This document shows positions 38,998-48,803 of a DNA stretch of 64,000 bases, piece after piece; within the stretch, counting starts at the first letter, position 1; the number at the start of each line of letters is the position of its first letter. The notes beneath the pieces were generated by a model that worked only from the letters and a program-made list of their open reading frames with translations, searched no databases and was not told where the DNA came from. This DNA comes from Clostridium swellfunianum. Lineage in GTDB: Bacteria > Bacillota > Clostridia > Clostridiales > Clostridiaceae. The stretch is taken from assembly GCF_023656515.1 (NCBI RefSeq), contig NZ_JAMOFV010000006.1:872336-936335 (forward strand), read 5' to 3'. The position numbers and the translations under genes are program-made.

Positions 38998-40137
38998 ATG
39001 GAAGGACCAAGAGCCTGTAAAAAAGAAGAGCTGGATAAGGTAATAGAACTTATTAATAAAGTTTTTAGAGCTCCTTATGGATATGACAATACCATGGGAG
39101 AAGAGTTTAAGCTTATGTTGAGTGAAGGCAATCTTGACAATATGAGAGTGATTTTTGAAGGTGGAACTCCAGCAGCAAATGTAAACTATTATAAAAGTAC
39201 AATTTTAATAGAAGGGATTCCGATAAATGCTGCATCAATTGGCGCGGTTTGCACTGATGACAATAGCAGAGGAAAAGGATATGCATCTCTATTGATGGAT
39301 GACTGCGAAAGAATTATGAAGGAAGAAAACATTAGATTAATGCTTGTGTCTGGAGCAAGAAGCTTGTATTTAAGAAGAGGATGTACTGTTTCAGGTAAGT
39401 GTTTTAAATTTATTATAAAGCCTTTAAAAGAAAGAGAAGAGCATATCCAGCTTGTAGAGTATGATGATGGTTTGCTAGAAGCAATGACTAAGATATACAG
39501 CAGGGAAAGTACAAGGTACTATAGGACCCTTAAAGAATTTAAAGGACTTCTTGAAGGAGCTACCACAGATTGGGCTTACTTTACCTTCAAAACCTATTTG
39601 GTTAAAGATTATGAAGATTACTGCGCATACATTGTTTTAAGAATTGCTGATAATGAAGCAGGCAGATGGGGTTATATAAAAGAAGCTGCAGGAGATAGAA
39701 AGCTTGTTTACAAGGCCTTAAAGGAAGCAATGAGAATAAATTCATTAGAATATATACAATATCAATGTACTTTTAATGACGGGGCTGTAACAGTATTAAG
39801 TGATTCTAATATCGAAGTTAGTCATTGCGATATTCTTGGAACTATAAAAATATTGGACTTCAAAGGCTTAATGACAGATTTAATGAATTATTTTAAACAA
39901 CATGTAAGCAGCGAAATTACAGATAATTTAGCTTTTGCTGAAAAAGAGGGAAAATATATAATAACTATAAAAGATGAAAAGCTTGAAATAAATAATATAC
40001 AGACAATAACAAAAATTATATTTGGAAACAGAGAAAGCTTTGAGGATTCTTATAGCAATAAGCCTTTAATTAAAGAATTTATAAAAAACGTGTTTCCGCT
40101 GCCTTTTGTATGGCCCGGAAATTTGAATTACCAATAA
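38998..40137 (+). CDS. GNAT-family N-acetyltransferase (two-domain)
   Basis: 379 residues. The N-terminal GNAT domain has the acetyl-CoA loop DDNSRGKGYASLLM (about 88-101) and a following helix-strand. A second, degenerate GNAT-like half and a C-terminal sterol-carrier-like tail occupy the rest, as in Eis-type proteins. The ribosome binding site GGTGGAGGAAG is strong. In this locus it might acetylate an amino sugar or a small metabolite, but nothing in the sequence identifies the substrate. Confidence 0.72.
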   Translation: MEGPRACKKEELDKVIELINKVFRAPYGYDNTMGEEFKLMLSEGNLDNMRVIFEGGTPAANVNYYKSTILIEGIPINAASIGAVCTDDNSRGKGYASLLMDDCERIMKEENIRLMLVSGARSLYLRRGCTVSGKCFKFIIKPLKEREEHIQLVEYDDGLLEAMTKIYSRESTRYYRTLKEFKGLLEGATTDWAYFTFKTYLVKDYEDYCAYIVLRIADNEAGRWGYIKEAAGDRKLVYKALKEAMRINSLEYIQYQCTFNDGAVTVLSDSNIEVSHCDILGTIKILDFKGLMTDLMNYFKQHVSSEITDNLAFAEKEGKYIITIKDEKLEINNIQTITKIIFGNRESFEDSYSNKPLIKEFIKNVFPLPFVWPGNLNYQ

Positions 40138-40172
40138 ATAGTACTATTTCAATTAATATAGGAGGATATAAT

Positions 40173-42035
40173 ATGTATTTATTGCCGGTTCCTAAGACAA
40201 TTATCAATAAGGAGGAAAGCTTTTTTATTGATAACTATTGCGAGATTGTTTTAAATGCAAGGTGTAGCTCAAATGATTTTGAGGCTGCTGTACTTCTTAA
40301 AGAAGAAATTAAAAAATCAACAGGTATTGTACTGAATATTAACAAAGCTTTTATGGAAAAACATGAAGGCTGTATACTTATTAAAAAGCAGACGGGAGAA
40401 AGTGAAAGCTATGAGATAAATATTGACGAGCATGGAATAGAAGTCATTGGTGCTGATGATGCCGGGCTTTTTTATGGAATACAAACACTTCGTCAAATCA
40501 TAAGACAAAGCGGTATTAAGGTTCCCGCCATTACAATAAAGGACAGCCCTTATTTTAAGAATAGAGGCTTTTACCACGATGTTACAAGAGGAAAGGTACC
40601 AACCCTTGAAACCTTAAAGGAGCTTGTGGATAGATTAGCTTTCTACAAAATTAATCATCTTCAGCTTTATATAGAGCATAGCTTTGCCTTTAAGAATTTA
40701 AGCGAAGTATGGGTAGACAAAGATCCGCTAACTGCTGAAGAAATATTAGAATTAGATCAGTACTGTATAAAAAGACATGTAGAGCTCATACCTTCTCTTT
40801 CAACCTTTGGACATTTGTATGAAGTTCTTACAGCTAAATCCTTTGCTCATTTGTCAGAACTTCAGGTTGATACTGATTCGTCCCACTCTTGGATTGACAG
40901 AATGAATCATCATACTTTAAATGTTTCTAATGAAGAAAGCTTAAAGTTAGTACAAAGCATGCTGGAAGAATTTGTCCCATTGTTCACTTCAAAGAAATTC
41001 AATATATGCTGCGATGAAACTTTTGATCTTGGAAAAGGTAAAAATGCTGAATTAGCTAAAAAAGTCGGCGAAGGAAGACTTTATACTGACTTTCTAACGA
41101 AAGTGATAAGCTCTGTTAAAAGATATGATAAAGAGGTAATGTTCTGGGGAGATATAATATTAAAGCATCCAGAATTATTATCGGAAATACCTAAGGATGT
41201 AACCTGCCTAAACTGGGGTTATCATGCTTCTGTAACTGAGGATAATACAAGAACTATAGCAGAATCTGGAGTTCCTCAGTATGTTTGTCCTGCAGTTACT
41301 GGCTGGAATAGATTAATGAATGAAATGGACAACGCTTCTGTTAATATTAGAAAAATGGTGGAGTATGGAAGGAATTACAATGCTGTAGGAGTTCTAAATA
41401 CAGACTGGGGTGACTATGGGCATGTTAATTTATTTGGAAATTCCATGCCTGGTATGATTTTTGGAGCTTCACTTTCCTGGAATCCGGATGGAGAGAAGGA
41501 TATTGAAAAGGCTGACAAGGCTATTTCTGTATTAGAGTTTGGAGAAAGAGCAGAAAACTTGATGAACACTCTAAGAGAGCTATCAAGACAGCAACCTTTC
41601 CATTGGTCTTATTTAACCTTCTGGAAAGAAAAAGATATAGTTGATAAGGATTTTATAAATCCTTGGTTAGAAGTGGTAAGAAATATAGATCATAACAAGG
41701 CAAGTGAAGCTTATTATAAGGCTCTTGAAATTGAAAAGGAGCTGTTAAGACTTGCTGCAATAATACCAGAACATAGAAAATTAGATATGAAGGAATTTAT
41801 AGTATCCGCCAGAGGTATAGCTCTTACACAGGCAGCATTTTTGCCAATAAAGAAATATAGCTTTGGTTTTGAAAAGGTAGAGCCCGTACTAGAGCCGGCA
41901 AAGTTAGCTTCATTAATTGAATACTGGCTGGCTGATTACTGCAGTGTATGGAGAGAAAGAAACAAGGAAAGCGAACTTATAAGAATAAAGGAGAGTTTCA
42001 TTTATATAAGTAATTTTTTAAGAACAATTGAATAA
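40173..42035 (+). CDS. Cytoplasmic GH20 beta-N-acetylhexosaminidase
   Basis: 620 residues: an N-terminal GH20b-like domain, then the TIM barrel starting near FKNRGFYHDVTRG (about 127). The catalytic Asp-Glu pair is in CCDETFDLG (about 281-289). ATG 40173 follows a perfect GGAGGATATAAT spacing, and an in-frame start inside the GNAT gene is rejected. There is no signal peptide, so it should cleave imported oligosaccharides at non-reducing GlcNAc or GalNAc by substrate-assisted catalysis. The usual HxGGDE motif is modified here (NICCDE). A terminator follows. Confidence 0.83.
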   Translation: MYLLPVPKTIINKEESFFIDNYCEIVLNARCSSNDFEAAVLLKEEIKKSTGIVLNINKAFMEKHEGCILIKKQTGESESYEINIDEHGIEVIGADDAGLFYGIQTLRQIIRQSGIKVPAITIKDSPYFKNRGFYHDVTRGKVPTLETLKELVDRLAFYKINHLQLYIEHSFAFKNLSEVWVDKDPLTAEEILELDQYCIKRHVELIPSLSTFGHLYEVLTAKSFAHLSELQVDTDSSHSWIDRMNHHTLNVSNEESLKLVQSMLEEFVPLFTSKKFNICCDETFDLGKGKNAELAKKVGEGRLYTDFLTKVISSVKRYDKEVMFWGDIILKHPELLSEIPKDVTCLNWGYHASVTEDNTRTIAESGVPQYVCPAVTGWNRLMNEMDNASVNIRKMVEYGRNYNAVGVLNTDWGDYGHVNLFGNSMPGMIFGASLSWNPDGEKDIEKADKAISVLEFGERAENLMNTLRELSRQQPFHWSYLTFWKEKDIVDKDFINPWLEVVRNIDHNKASEAYYKALEIEKELLRLAAIIPEHRKLDMKEFIVSARGIALTQAAFLPIKKYSFGFEKVEPVLEPAKLASLIEYWLADYCSVWRERNKESELIRIKESFIYISNFLRTIE

Positions 42036-42049
42036 TGATTACGCTTTAT

Positions 42050-42082
42050 AGAACCTGAATTTCTCAGGTTCTACTATTTTTT
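42050..42082 (+). terminator. Terminator after the GH20 gene
   Basis: 9-bp perfect stem AGAACCTGA/TCAGGTTCT with a 5-nt loop, then ACTA and six T residues. Confidence 0.85.
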
Positions 42083-42223
42083 AAACACCGTGAAGAGTAA
42101 ATTTTTAAATAAAAAGTAACACCTTAATATATTCCTTATAATCGTAATTTTGTTATATTTAAAGGTTTTCAAATTTTCGATAGAATTAATTATAGAAAAA
42201 CTACTTAGAAAGGAATGAAACTA

Positions 42224-43177
42224 ATGCAGGAAACATCAAAAAAAACACAGTCGAACCAATCTTTAAAAACTAAAAGCAAAGTATGGATTGACTTCAAAAA
42301 AGATTGGCAGTTGCATTTATTACTTATACCAGGGCTGCTATGTTTAGTCCTCTTTAAGTATACGCCTATGTATGGACTTATAATAGCTTTTCAAGATTTT
42401 AATATCTTCTCAGGTATATCAGGAAGTGATTGGGTTGGGCTTGCAAATTTTAAAAAGTTATTTACATCGCTTGAGTTCCTTAATGTATTGAGAAATACGC
42501 TACTTATTAGCATTTATAAGATAGTGTTCCTTTTCCCAATACCAATAGTTTTGGCAGTACTATTAAATGAAATAAAAAGTATTGTTTTCAAAAAATCTGT
42601 ACAAACTGTTATATACTTGCCGCACTTTATATCCTGGGTTATTGTAAGCGGGCTATTTATGAATATTCTTTCTATTAATGGAGGCATTGTAAATAGTATT
42701 ATAACTAGACTAGGTGGAGACGCTATTCCTTTCTTCATGGAATCTAAGCTATTTAGAGGACTTCTTGTTAGTACAGAAGGGTGGAAGGAAGTAGGCTGGG
42801 GTACAATTGTATATCTTGCTGCAATAACTGGCATAGAGCAAGAACAGTACGAGGCCGCAAGAATTGACGGTGCAAACAAGTTTCAGCAAATAATGAGTAT
42901 TACTATACCAGGTATCGCACCAACAGTTGTGCTTATGTTTATTTTAAGATTAGGCTCACTGCTTGAAGCAGGAACAGAGCAGATAATAGCTATGTATAAT
43001 CCAGTTGTTTACAATGTATCAGACGTAATAGGAACTTATGTGTATAGAGTCGGGCTTGGAACCTCCGATTATAGTTTTTCAACAGCAGTAGGTTTATTCA
43101 ACTCAGTAGTTGCTTTTGTACTAGTTGTTGGCGGAAACTACCTTTGCAAGAAGTTCTTAGGAAGAAGCATATGGTAA
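42224..43177 (+). CDS. Sugar ABC transporter permease, LplB type
   Basis: 317 residues with six membrane helices and the coupling loop EAARIDGANKFQQIMSITIPGI (about 212 onward). WQLHLLLIPGLLCLVLFKYTPMYG at the N terminus is diagnostic of the LplB/YtcP-associated CUT1 permeases, which take up complex oligosaccharides. ATG 42215 abuts AAAGGA, so ATG 42224, nine bases from it, is preferred. It pairs with the next gene and the lipoprotein at 47166. Confidence 0.9.
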   Translation: MQETSKKTQSNQSLKTKSKVWIDFKKDWQLHLLLIPGLLCLVLFKYTPMYGLIIAFQDFNIFSGISGSDWVGLANFKKLFTSLEFLNVLRNTLLISIYKIVFLFPIPIVLAVLLNEIKSIVFKKSVQTVIYLPHFISWVIVSGLFMNILSINGGIVNSIITRLGGDAIPFFMESKLFRGLLVSTEGWKEVGWGTIVYLAAITGIEQEQYEAARIDGANKFQQIMSITIPGIAPTVVLMFILRLGSLLEAGTEQIIAMYNPVVYNVSDVIGTYVYRVGLGTSDYSFSTAVGLFNSVVAFVLVVGGNYLCKKFLGRSIW

Positions 43178-43189
43178 GGAGGGTAACCA

Positions 43190-44077
43190 TTGAGGATTAA
43201 AGAGTCAAAAGGAGAAAGAATATTTAATGTTATAAATTATATTTTGTTTACGGTTTTTGGATTTCTAACCTTGTTTCCATTTGTAAATCTTATAGCAAAA
43301 TCTTTTAGCAGCGAAGCTGCTGTAGTTTCAGGAATGGTAACACTGCTGCCTATAGATTTTCAAACAGGAACCTATAAGTTTGTGCTTGGCAATAAGCAGT
43401 TTATGAATTCCTTTATAGTTACTATAGTAATTACAGCTTTAGGAACATTATTTGGGATTATTATGACAGTAATTACTGCATATCCCTTATCAAAACCTCG
43501 ATTGAGAGGAAGAAAAATATACCTTTTAATATTTATATTTACTATGTTGTTTAACGGAGGATTAATACCTACTTATTTGGTAATGCAAAAGATTAAGCTT
43601 GTAAATAAAATATGGGTTCTTATACTACCAGCAATGGTAAATGTATTCAATATGCTAATAATGAAAAATTATTTTGAAAGCTTGCCGGAGAGTATAGAAG
43701 AATCTGCTAAGATAGATGGAGCTTCAGATTTTACAATATTATTTAGAGTAATACTTCCGCTATCTATGCCAGTACTAGCGACCATAACGTTATTCTTTGC
43801 AGTAGCACACTGGAACAGCTATTTTAATGCAATGATGTATATAACTAATCCAAAGTTAAAACCTCTTCAGCTTTATCTTAAAGAATTAGTTACTTCTACA
43901 ATGGATGTTTTAAAGCAGGGAGGCTTCAATCCAGACATAGAAAGCCAACTAAATGTTGTCCCGGAAGCTGTGCAGGCTGCATCTATAGTTACAGCTACAG
44001 TCCCAATACTATGTGTATATCCTTTCCTGCAAAAATACTTTGTTAAAGGAGTATTAATAGGCTCTGTGAAAGGTTAA
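43190..44077 (+). CDS. Sugar ABC transporter permease, LplC/YtcP type
   Basis: 295 residues with six membrane helices and the coupling loop EESAKIDGASDFTILFRVILP (about 166-186). LyT-type N terminus (NVINYILFTVFGFLTLFPF). It starts with TTG 43190 behind AAGGAGG. With LplB it forms the channel. No ATPase is encoded nearby, which is usual, as a shared MsmK-type ATPase serves several CUT1 importers. Confidence 0.9.
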   Translation: MRIKESKGERIFNVINYILFTVFGFLTLFPFVNLIAKSFSSEAAVVSGMVTLLPIDFQTGTYKFVLGNKQFMNSFIVTIVITALGTLFGIIMTVITAYPLSKPRLRGRKIYLLIFIFTMLFNGGLIPTYLVMQKIKLVNKIWVLILPAMVNVFNMLIMKNYFESLPESIEESAKIDGASDFTILFRVILPLSMPVLATITLFFAVAHWNSYFNAMMYITNPKLKPLQLYLKELVTSTMDVLKQGGFNPDIESQLNVVPEAVQAASIVTATVPILCVYPFLQKYFVKGVLIGSVKG

Positions 44078-44102
44078 AGTATGTAACTAACTTTTAGTAT
44101 GG

Positions 44103-44131
44103 TTTCTTAACTATGAAAATTAACTTATAAT
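44103..44131 (+). promoter_or_regulatory. Weak promoter candidate ahead of the yesN-like gene
   Basis: TATAAT at 44126-44131 with a poor -35 (TTTCTT, 17-bp spacing), in the 91-bp gap after the permease gene. It could give the regulators a basal transcript independent of the permease operon. Confidence 0.3.
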
Positions 44132-44168
44132 ATAACTATTAGTTGCATGATAAGGAGATGAAGAAACT

Positions 44169-45344
44169 ATGGTTAAGGCCATTATAGTAGATGACGAGCA
44201 AATGACTCGAAAAGGATTACTAAACTATGTTGACTGGAGCAGTGCAGGCATCGAGGTAGTGGGAGAGGCTACTGATGGATTAGAGGGGATTGAATTAGCC
44301 AGAAGTACTAATCCTGATATAGCTATATGCGATGTAAGGATGCCTAAGATGGACGGCATTAAGCTTGCAGAGCATTTAAAAGAACTTCTACCAAATTGCA
44401 AGATCATATTTTTAAGCGGCTATTCAGATAAAGAGTATTTAAAATCTGCAATTCAAATAAAAGCTGTAGATTATGTAGAAAAGCCAGTAAACCTTAAAGA
44501 GTTTCAAGAACTTTTAAAAAGGACTGCTGAAAGCTGTAGAGAGGATAAAAAAAAGCTAGCATATTTACAAAGAGGACTGATTGATCATCTTATTAAGGAT
44601 GAAGTGATTGACTTAGACAGAGTAAATGATGGTTTAAAGCATATAAGAGTGCAGCTGCCTCTCGATGGAAAGTATTTCTGTGTAATTTTTACACTGTCAA
44701 ACTATCAGTATGAACATTGTATATTACAAAAAATAAGCTTAGAGTTTGATAAGGAAAATATAAAATATATAGCTGGTATAGAACTGGGAGAAATTATAGT
44801 TATAGGCTCAGCTCCCGAAGATGGAACAATAGAAGCAATAAAAATACTATGTTCTAAAATAGTAAATGATATTAAGGGAAACAATAAAACGGATATGGCA
44901 GCAGGAATAGGCGATTTCGTGGAAGGAATCTCTAATATAGGTAAAGCCTATAAGCAGGCTAAGGAAGCTGTAAAATCGATAAATAAAAAAATGAAAATTC
45001 CTGTTGCTGTTTTTGATTTAAATAAGGATAGGGCAATTATAAGAAGCATTGAAAGATATATTGAGAATAATTATAAAAACAATATAGGTGTGAATTCCAT
45101 CGCCGAATCTGTATATTTAACCCCACAGTATTTATGTATTTTATATAAAAAAGAAACTGGTAGAACCGTAAATGATTACTTAACTGAGGTAAGGATGGAG
45201 GCTGCAAGGGAACTTCTTAAGGACCTAACATTAAAACTATATGAGGTAGCTGACAAAGTTGGCTTTAATGATCCAAACTATTTTGCAAAGGTATTTAAAA
45301 AGACCTTTGGTTATAAACCATCAGAATACAGGGATAAAAATTAG
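44169..45344 (+). CDS. YesN-like response regulator with AraC DNA-binding domain
   Basis: 391 residues. The receiver domain has the acidic pair DDE (about 9-11), the phosphoacceptor Asp in CDVRMPKMDG (about 56) and the Lys in VEKPVN (about 106). A middle region links it to a C-terminal AraC HTH (about 290-391), ending VGFNDPNYFAKVFKKTFGYKPSEY. The histidine kinase gene follows with no gap. It probably activates the neighbouring transporter and sugar genes when the kinase senses the substrate. Confidence 0.9.
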   Translation: MVKAIIVDDEQMTRKGLLNYVDWSSAGIEVVGEATDGLEGIELARSTNPDIAICDVRMPKMDGIKLAEHLKELLPNCKIIFLSGYSDKEYLKSAIQIKAVDYVEKPVNLKEFQELLKRTAESCREDKKKLAYLQRGLIDHLIKDEVIDLDRVNDGLKHIRVQLPLDGKYFCVIFTLSNYQYEHCILQKISLEFDKENIKYIAGIELGEIIVIGSAPEDGTIEAIKILCSKIVNDIKGNNKTDMAAGIGDFVEGISNIGKAYKQAKEAVKSINKKMKIPVAVFDLNKDRAIIRSIERYIENNYKNNIGVNSIAESVYLTPQYLCILYKKETGRTVNDYLTEVRMEAARELLKDLTLKLYEVADKVGFNDPNYFAKVFKKTFGYKPSEYRDKN

Positions 45345-47141
45345 ATGAAAATGAAAATTAATATTATAAAAAATTTAAAAATAAGAAATAAGATTCTTCT
45401 ATCCTATCTACTTTTTATCGGCTTTACAATAACTACCATTGCAGTATTAACCTATAAAAAATCCTCAGAAGTACTTGAAAACCAAACTATAGAATCTACT
45501 AAAAGTGCCTTTGAGCAAGCTAATACCTTTATAAGCTATAAGTTAAACAACGTAAAAGACGTATCTAGCATGCTTTTTATGAATAAGGAAATTCAAAGTA
45601 TCTTGTCAAAATCACCACAGAACTATCCTTTGGTGGAACAGATTGATGATTACAATAGGCTAATTGAAATACTTAATTCTATGCAAAACAGCAGAGAAAT
45701 ATATGGCATTAGACTTTATGTAAACAACAACTTTTTGTATGCAGGTGATGGAAACAAAATTATAAGTGAAGCTAAAGCAAGCTCTGAAAAGTGGTATAAA
45801 GATGTTTTGGATCGCAAGGGAAGCATATATTGGCGGTCTACCTATGAGTATGATTTTAAGGATGCAAGAGAAAAACAAAGTCTTATGTCTATAGTTAGAA
45901 GCATAAACAGCGGTGGCTTTGATGGAAGACATCTTGGAGTCATATCTGTAGATATTCTAGAAAGAAGCATTTATGAAATAGTAAGTCAAGTAGGGATAAC
46001 TGAATCTAGTGAGGTTTTTCTTATAAATAATGACGGAAAAATTATTTCATCGGCTGGCTCTAAAAAGATAGGCACAGATATTTCAAAAGAAAAATATTTT
46101 TCGAGCATAAAGGAAAATAATGAAGGCCATGAGAGGCTGAAGATTAACGATATAACCTCAATTGTATATCATAAGACAGTTGAAAATACCGATTGGACTT
46201 TAGTGGCGTTGATACCGGTAAAGGAAATTATAAAGGGCAGTAATGAAATTTCAAGTTTTATTATTATATTAACCTTTATCGTATCAGTGGCAGCCATTGT
46301 TGCAGCCTACTATATATCAGGAACTATTACAGAACGAATTAGACACCTTACAAAAAATATGAAAAAAATCGAGGCTGAAAACTGGGATGTATTTATACCT
46401 GTAGATAGTACAGATGAGATTGGTGTTCTGCAGAAGAATTTTAATCGTATGATTAAAAATATTAAAACATTAATAAAAGAAAAGTACCAGGCAGAAATAA
46501 ATAAAAAAAGTGCAGAACTTAGAGCACTTCAAGCTCAGATAAATCCACACTTTTTATACAATACTCTTGACATGATATGCTGGATGGCCATGAAATATGG
46601 AGCAGATGATATTGTAGATATTGTAGGAAGACTTGCAAAGTTCTTTAGATTAAGCCTTAATAGTGGTCGAGATATAGTTTCGATTAATGATGAAATCACT
46701 CATGTAAAGATGTATTTGGATATACAAACTAAACGATTTGATGGTGATATTGAAGCTATTGTTGATATGTCAGAGGAACTTAATACAATGGCAACAGTGA
46801 AGCTAATTCTTCAGCCGCTTGTTGAAAATGCTATTATTCATGGCATACACGAAAGTGAAAGCAAGAAAGGTTATGTAAAAATTACTGGAAAACTAGATAA
46901 TAACCTAATAGTTATTACTGTTGAAGACAATGGTAAGGGTATGGATGAGTCAGCTTTAAATAAATTATTAGCTAAGGATAAAGGAGGTGGTTATGGAATT
47001 AAAAATGTTAATGAAAGAATCAAACTTTATTTTGGTAAAGAGTACGGACTGGCTTACGAAAGCAAGATAGGCCAAGGAACAATAGTGAATGTAACTTTCC
47101 CAGCATTGTCTTTAAGCAGTGACATGGAAAGAAACATATAA
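45345..47141 (+). CDS. YesM-like sensor histidine kinase
   Basis: 598 residues: membrane helix about 17-37, a large extracellular sensor region to about 300, second helix about 303-325, HAMP, then a His_kinase domain with the phosphorylated His in INPHFLYNTLD (about 400) and an HATPase with NAIIHGI, VEDNGKGM and GGGYGIKNVNERI. The ATG immediately follows the response regulator stop. Such kinases in LplABC clusters sense extracellular sugars. Confidence 0.92.
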   Translation: MKMKINIIKNLKIRNKILLSYLLFIGFTITTIAVLTYKKSSEVLENQTIESTKSAFEQANTFISYKLNNVKDVSSMLFMNKEIQSILSKSPQNYPLVEQIDDYNRLIEILNSMQNSREIYGIRLYVNNNFLYAGDGNKIISEAKASSEKWYKDVLDRKGSIYWRSTYEYDFKDAREKQSLMSIVRSINSGGFDGRHLGVISVDILERSIYEIVSQVGITESSEVFLINNDGKIISSAGSKKIGTDISKEKYFSSIKENNEGHERLKINDITSIVYHKTVENTDWTLVALIPVKEIIKGSNEISSFIIILTFIVSVAAIVAAYYISGTITERIRHLTKNMKKIEAENWDVFIPVDSTDEIGVLQKNFNRMIKNIKTLIKEKYQAEINKKSAELRALQAQINPHFLYNTLDMICWMAMKYGADDIVDIVGRLAKFFRLSLNSGRDIVSINDEITHVKMYLDIQTKRFDGDIEAIVDMSEELNTMATVKLILQPLVENAIIHGIHESESKKGYVKITGKLDNNLIVITVEDNGKGMDESALNKLLAKDKGGGYGIKNVNERIKLYFGKEYGLAYESKIGQGTIVNVTFPALSLSSDMERNI

Positions 47142-47165
47142 AATTTTAAATTTAGGGGGAGAAAA

Positions 47166-48632
47166 ATGAAAAGAATACTTACTCTTGTATTAACTGCATC
47201 TATAGCAGCTAGTATGTTAGCAGGCTGTCAGTCAAAAGGAACTGAAGGCAAAGGTACTTCTGCTGAAAAACCAGTATTAAGACAAGTTGGATTTCAAAGA
47301 AACTTTGATCCTAACAATGACCCTGTAGCAAAAATGCTAGAAGAAAAAACAGGCTATAAGGTAAAATATGAAGCCCTTCCAATTGAGAATCCTAATGATA
47401 AGCTTAATCTTCTTATGGCTAACAAAGAAGAAATCGACATTGTAAAATTGTCAGGTTCCCAATACAGCAAATTAGCTAACGAAGGAGCATTAGAACCTCT
47501 TGATGATCTTTTAAAGAAACACGGGCAGACATTATTAAAGGTTAATAGCCAAGAAAGCCTTGAAACTGCAAAGGTAAATGGAAAGATATATGGTATTCCT
47601 GAAAAAGCAGCAAGACCATTTACATCTTCTGCTATCGCCGTAAGACAAGATATTTTAGACGAACTCGGAATGAAGGTTCCAACAACTACAGATGAATTCT
47701 ATACTTTATTAAAAACAATTAAAGACAAGAAGAACATAATTCCATTAACAGGCTTTGAAAGTGTTATTCATGAAATATCAGGTGCCTTTGGGGTTGTAAC
47801 TCCATGGGAAGTTAAAGATGGAAAAATAACACATAGACTTGAAGAGCCAGGAATGAAAGAATATATAACCTTTATGAATAAGCTATATAATGAAGGGCTT
47901 ATAGATAAAGAATGGCCAGTAAATAATTCTGCAAAGGTTCAAGAAAAGTTCACAAGCGGTAAGGCGGCTATGATGACATACGGCTGGGGAGTAGCACCTG
48001 CTGTTACTACTGCTTTAAATAAAAATTTCCCTAACTCAAAAATAACTATGTTTGCTGGTTTAAAGGGCAAAGATGGAAAGCAGGGAACTTGGGTTCAAGC
48101 AACTGGTGTTGGCTGGTATATAGCAATTCCTAAGGCTTCAAAGCACAAGGAAGATGCTATGAAATATATGGACTTAAAGGTTCAACCAGAATTGTTTAAG
48201 AATTTAGCAATTGGAGAAGAAAACGTTACTTATAAGAAGGAAGCTGATGGAAAACTATTCCCTATACTACCAAAGTTTAATGAAGAAAGAGGAAATGCAG
48301 ACTGGTTTATAACTAGTACAGATCAAAAGGCTTATGAAGATTTATGGCTCTTAAGAGTAAGAAAGGATAAAGTTCTTTATGAAGCCTTTGAAGAAATCCA
48401 AAAGCAAATGCCTTATGCAGTTGAAGATCCTTTAACTAAGGCACCACCACTTGCAACAGTAGCAAAATATAGCCAAAAGATAACAAAGCTTGAAAATGAT
48501 TATATATTAAAGGCTATAGCTGGAGCGGAAAAGCTTGAAAACTACAATAAATTCGTTGAGCAATGGAAAAACGAGGGCGGAGCAGAAAGTAAAAAAGAAG
48601 CAAACGACTGGTATGCTACAAAGAAGAAATAG
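47166..48632 (+). CDS. Sugar-binding lipoprotein of the LplB/LplC-type transporter
   Basis: 488 residues with lipobox cysteine C21 (MLAGC) and an extracellular SBP family 1 fold. The motif MLEEKTGYKVKYEALP near the N terminus and the GWYIAIPKASKHKEDAMKYMD stretch are usual for LplA/YtcQ proteins. It follows the two-component genes and precedes a terminator. It should deliver oligosaccharide to the LplB/LplC permeases. Confidence 0.9.
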   Translation: MKRILTLVLTASIAASMLAGCQSKGTEGKGTSAEKPVLRQVGFQRNFDPNNDPVAKMLEEKTGYKVKYEALPIENPNDKLNLLMANKEEIDIVKLSGSQYSKLANEGALEPLDDLLKKHGQTLLKVNSQESLETAKVNGKIYGIPEKAARPFTSSAIAVRQDILDELGMKVPTTTDEFYTLLKTIKDKKNIIPLTGFESVIHEISGAFGVVTPWEVKDGKITHRLEEPGMKEYITFMNKLYNEGLIDKEWPVNNSAKVQEKFTSGKAAMMTYGWGVAPAVTTALNKNFPNSKITMFAGLKGKDGKQGTWVQATGVGWYIAIPKASKHKEDAMKYMDLKVQPELFKNLAIGEENVTYKKEADGKLFPILPKFNEERGNADWFITSTDQKAYEDLWLLRVRKDKVLYEAFEEIQKQMPYAVEDPLTKAPPLATVAKYSQKITKLENDYILKAIAGAEKLENYNKFVEQWKNEGGAESKKEANDWYATKKK

Positions 48633-48647
48633 TATTTAATACAACTT

Positions 48648-48677
48648 AAAAATCAGCCTTTCTTGGGCTGATTTTTT
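48648..48677 (+). terminator. Terminator after the sugar-binding protein gene
   Basis: Stem AATCAGCC/GGCTGATT (extendable by A-T pairs) with a 7-nt loop and six T residues. Confidence 0.88.
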
Positions 48678-48803
48678 AAATAACTTTTTTAAGTCACATT
48701 AGAGAAATACATTGAATAATAGTTATTGCGTATATAAAACATACAATAATCAAAAGGACTAATAATCTTTTGGTACAGAATAGAATACCAGGGGGAATGC
48801 TTT

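Noticed and set aside
40110-40172. Upstream start for the GH20 enzyme within the GNAT gene
   Set aside because: ATG 40173 has a textbook GGAGGA spacing, and the extra residues lie in the coding end of the preceding gene.
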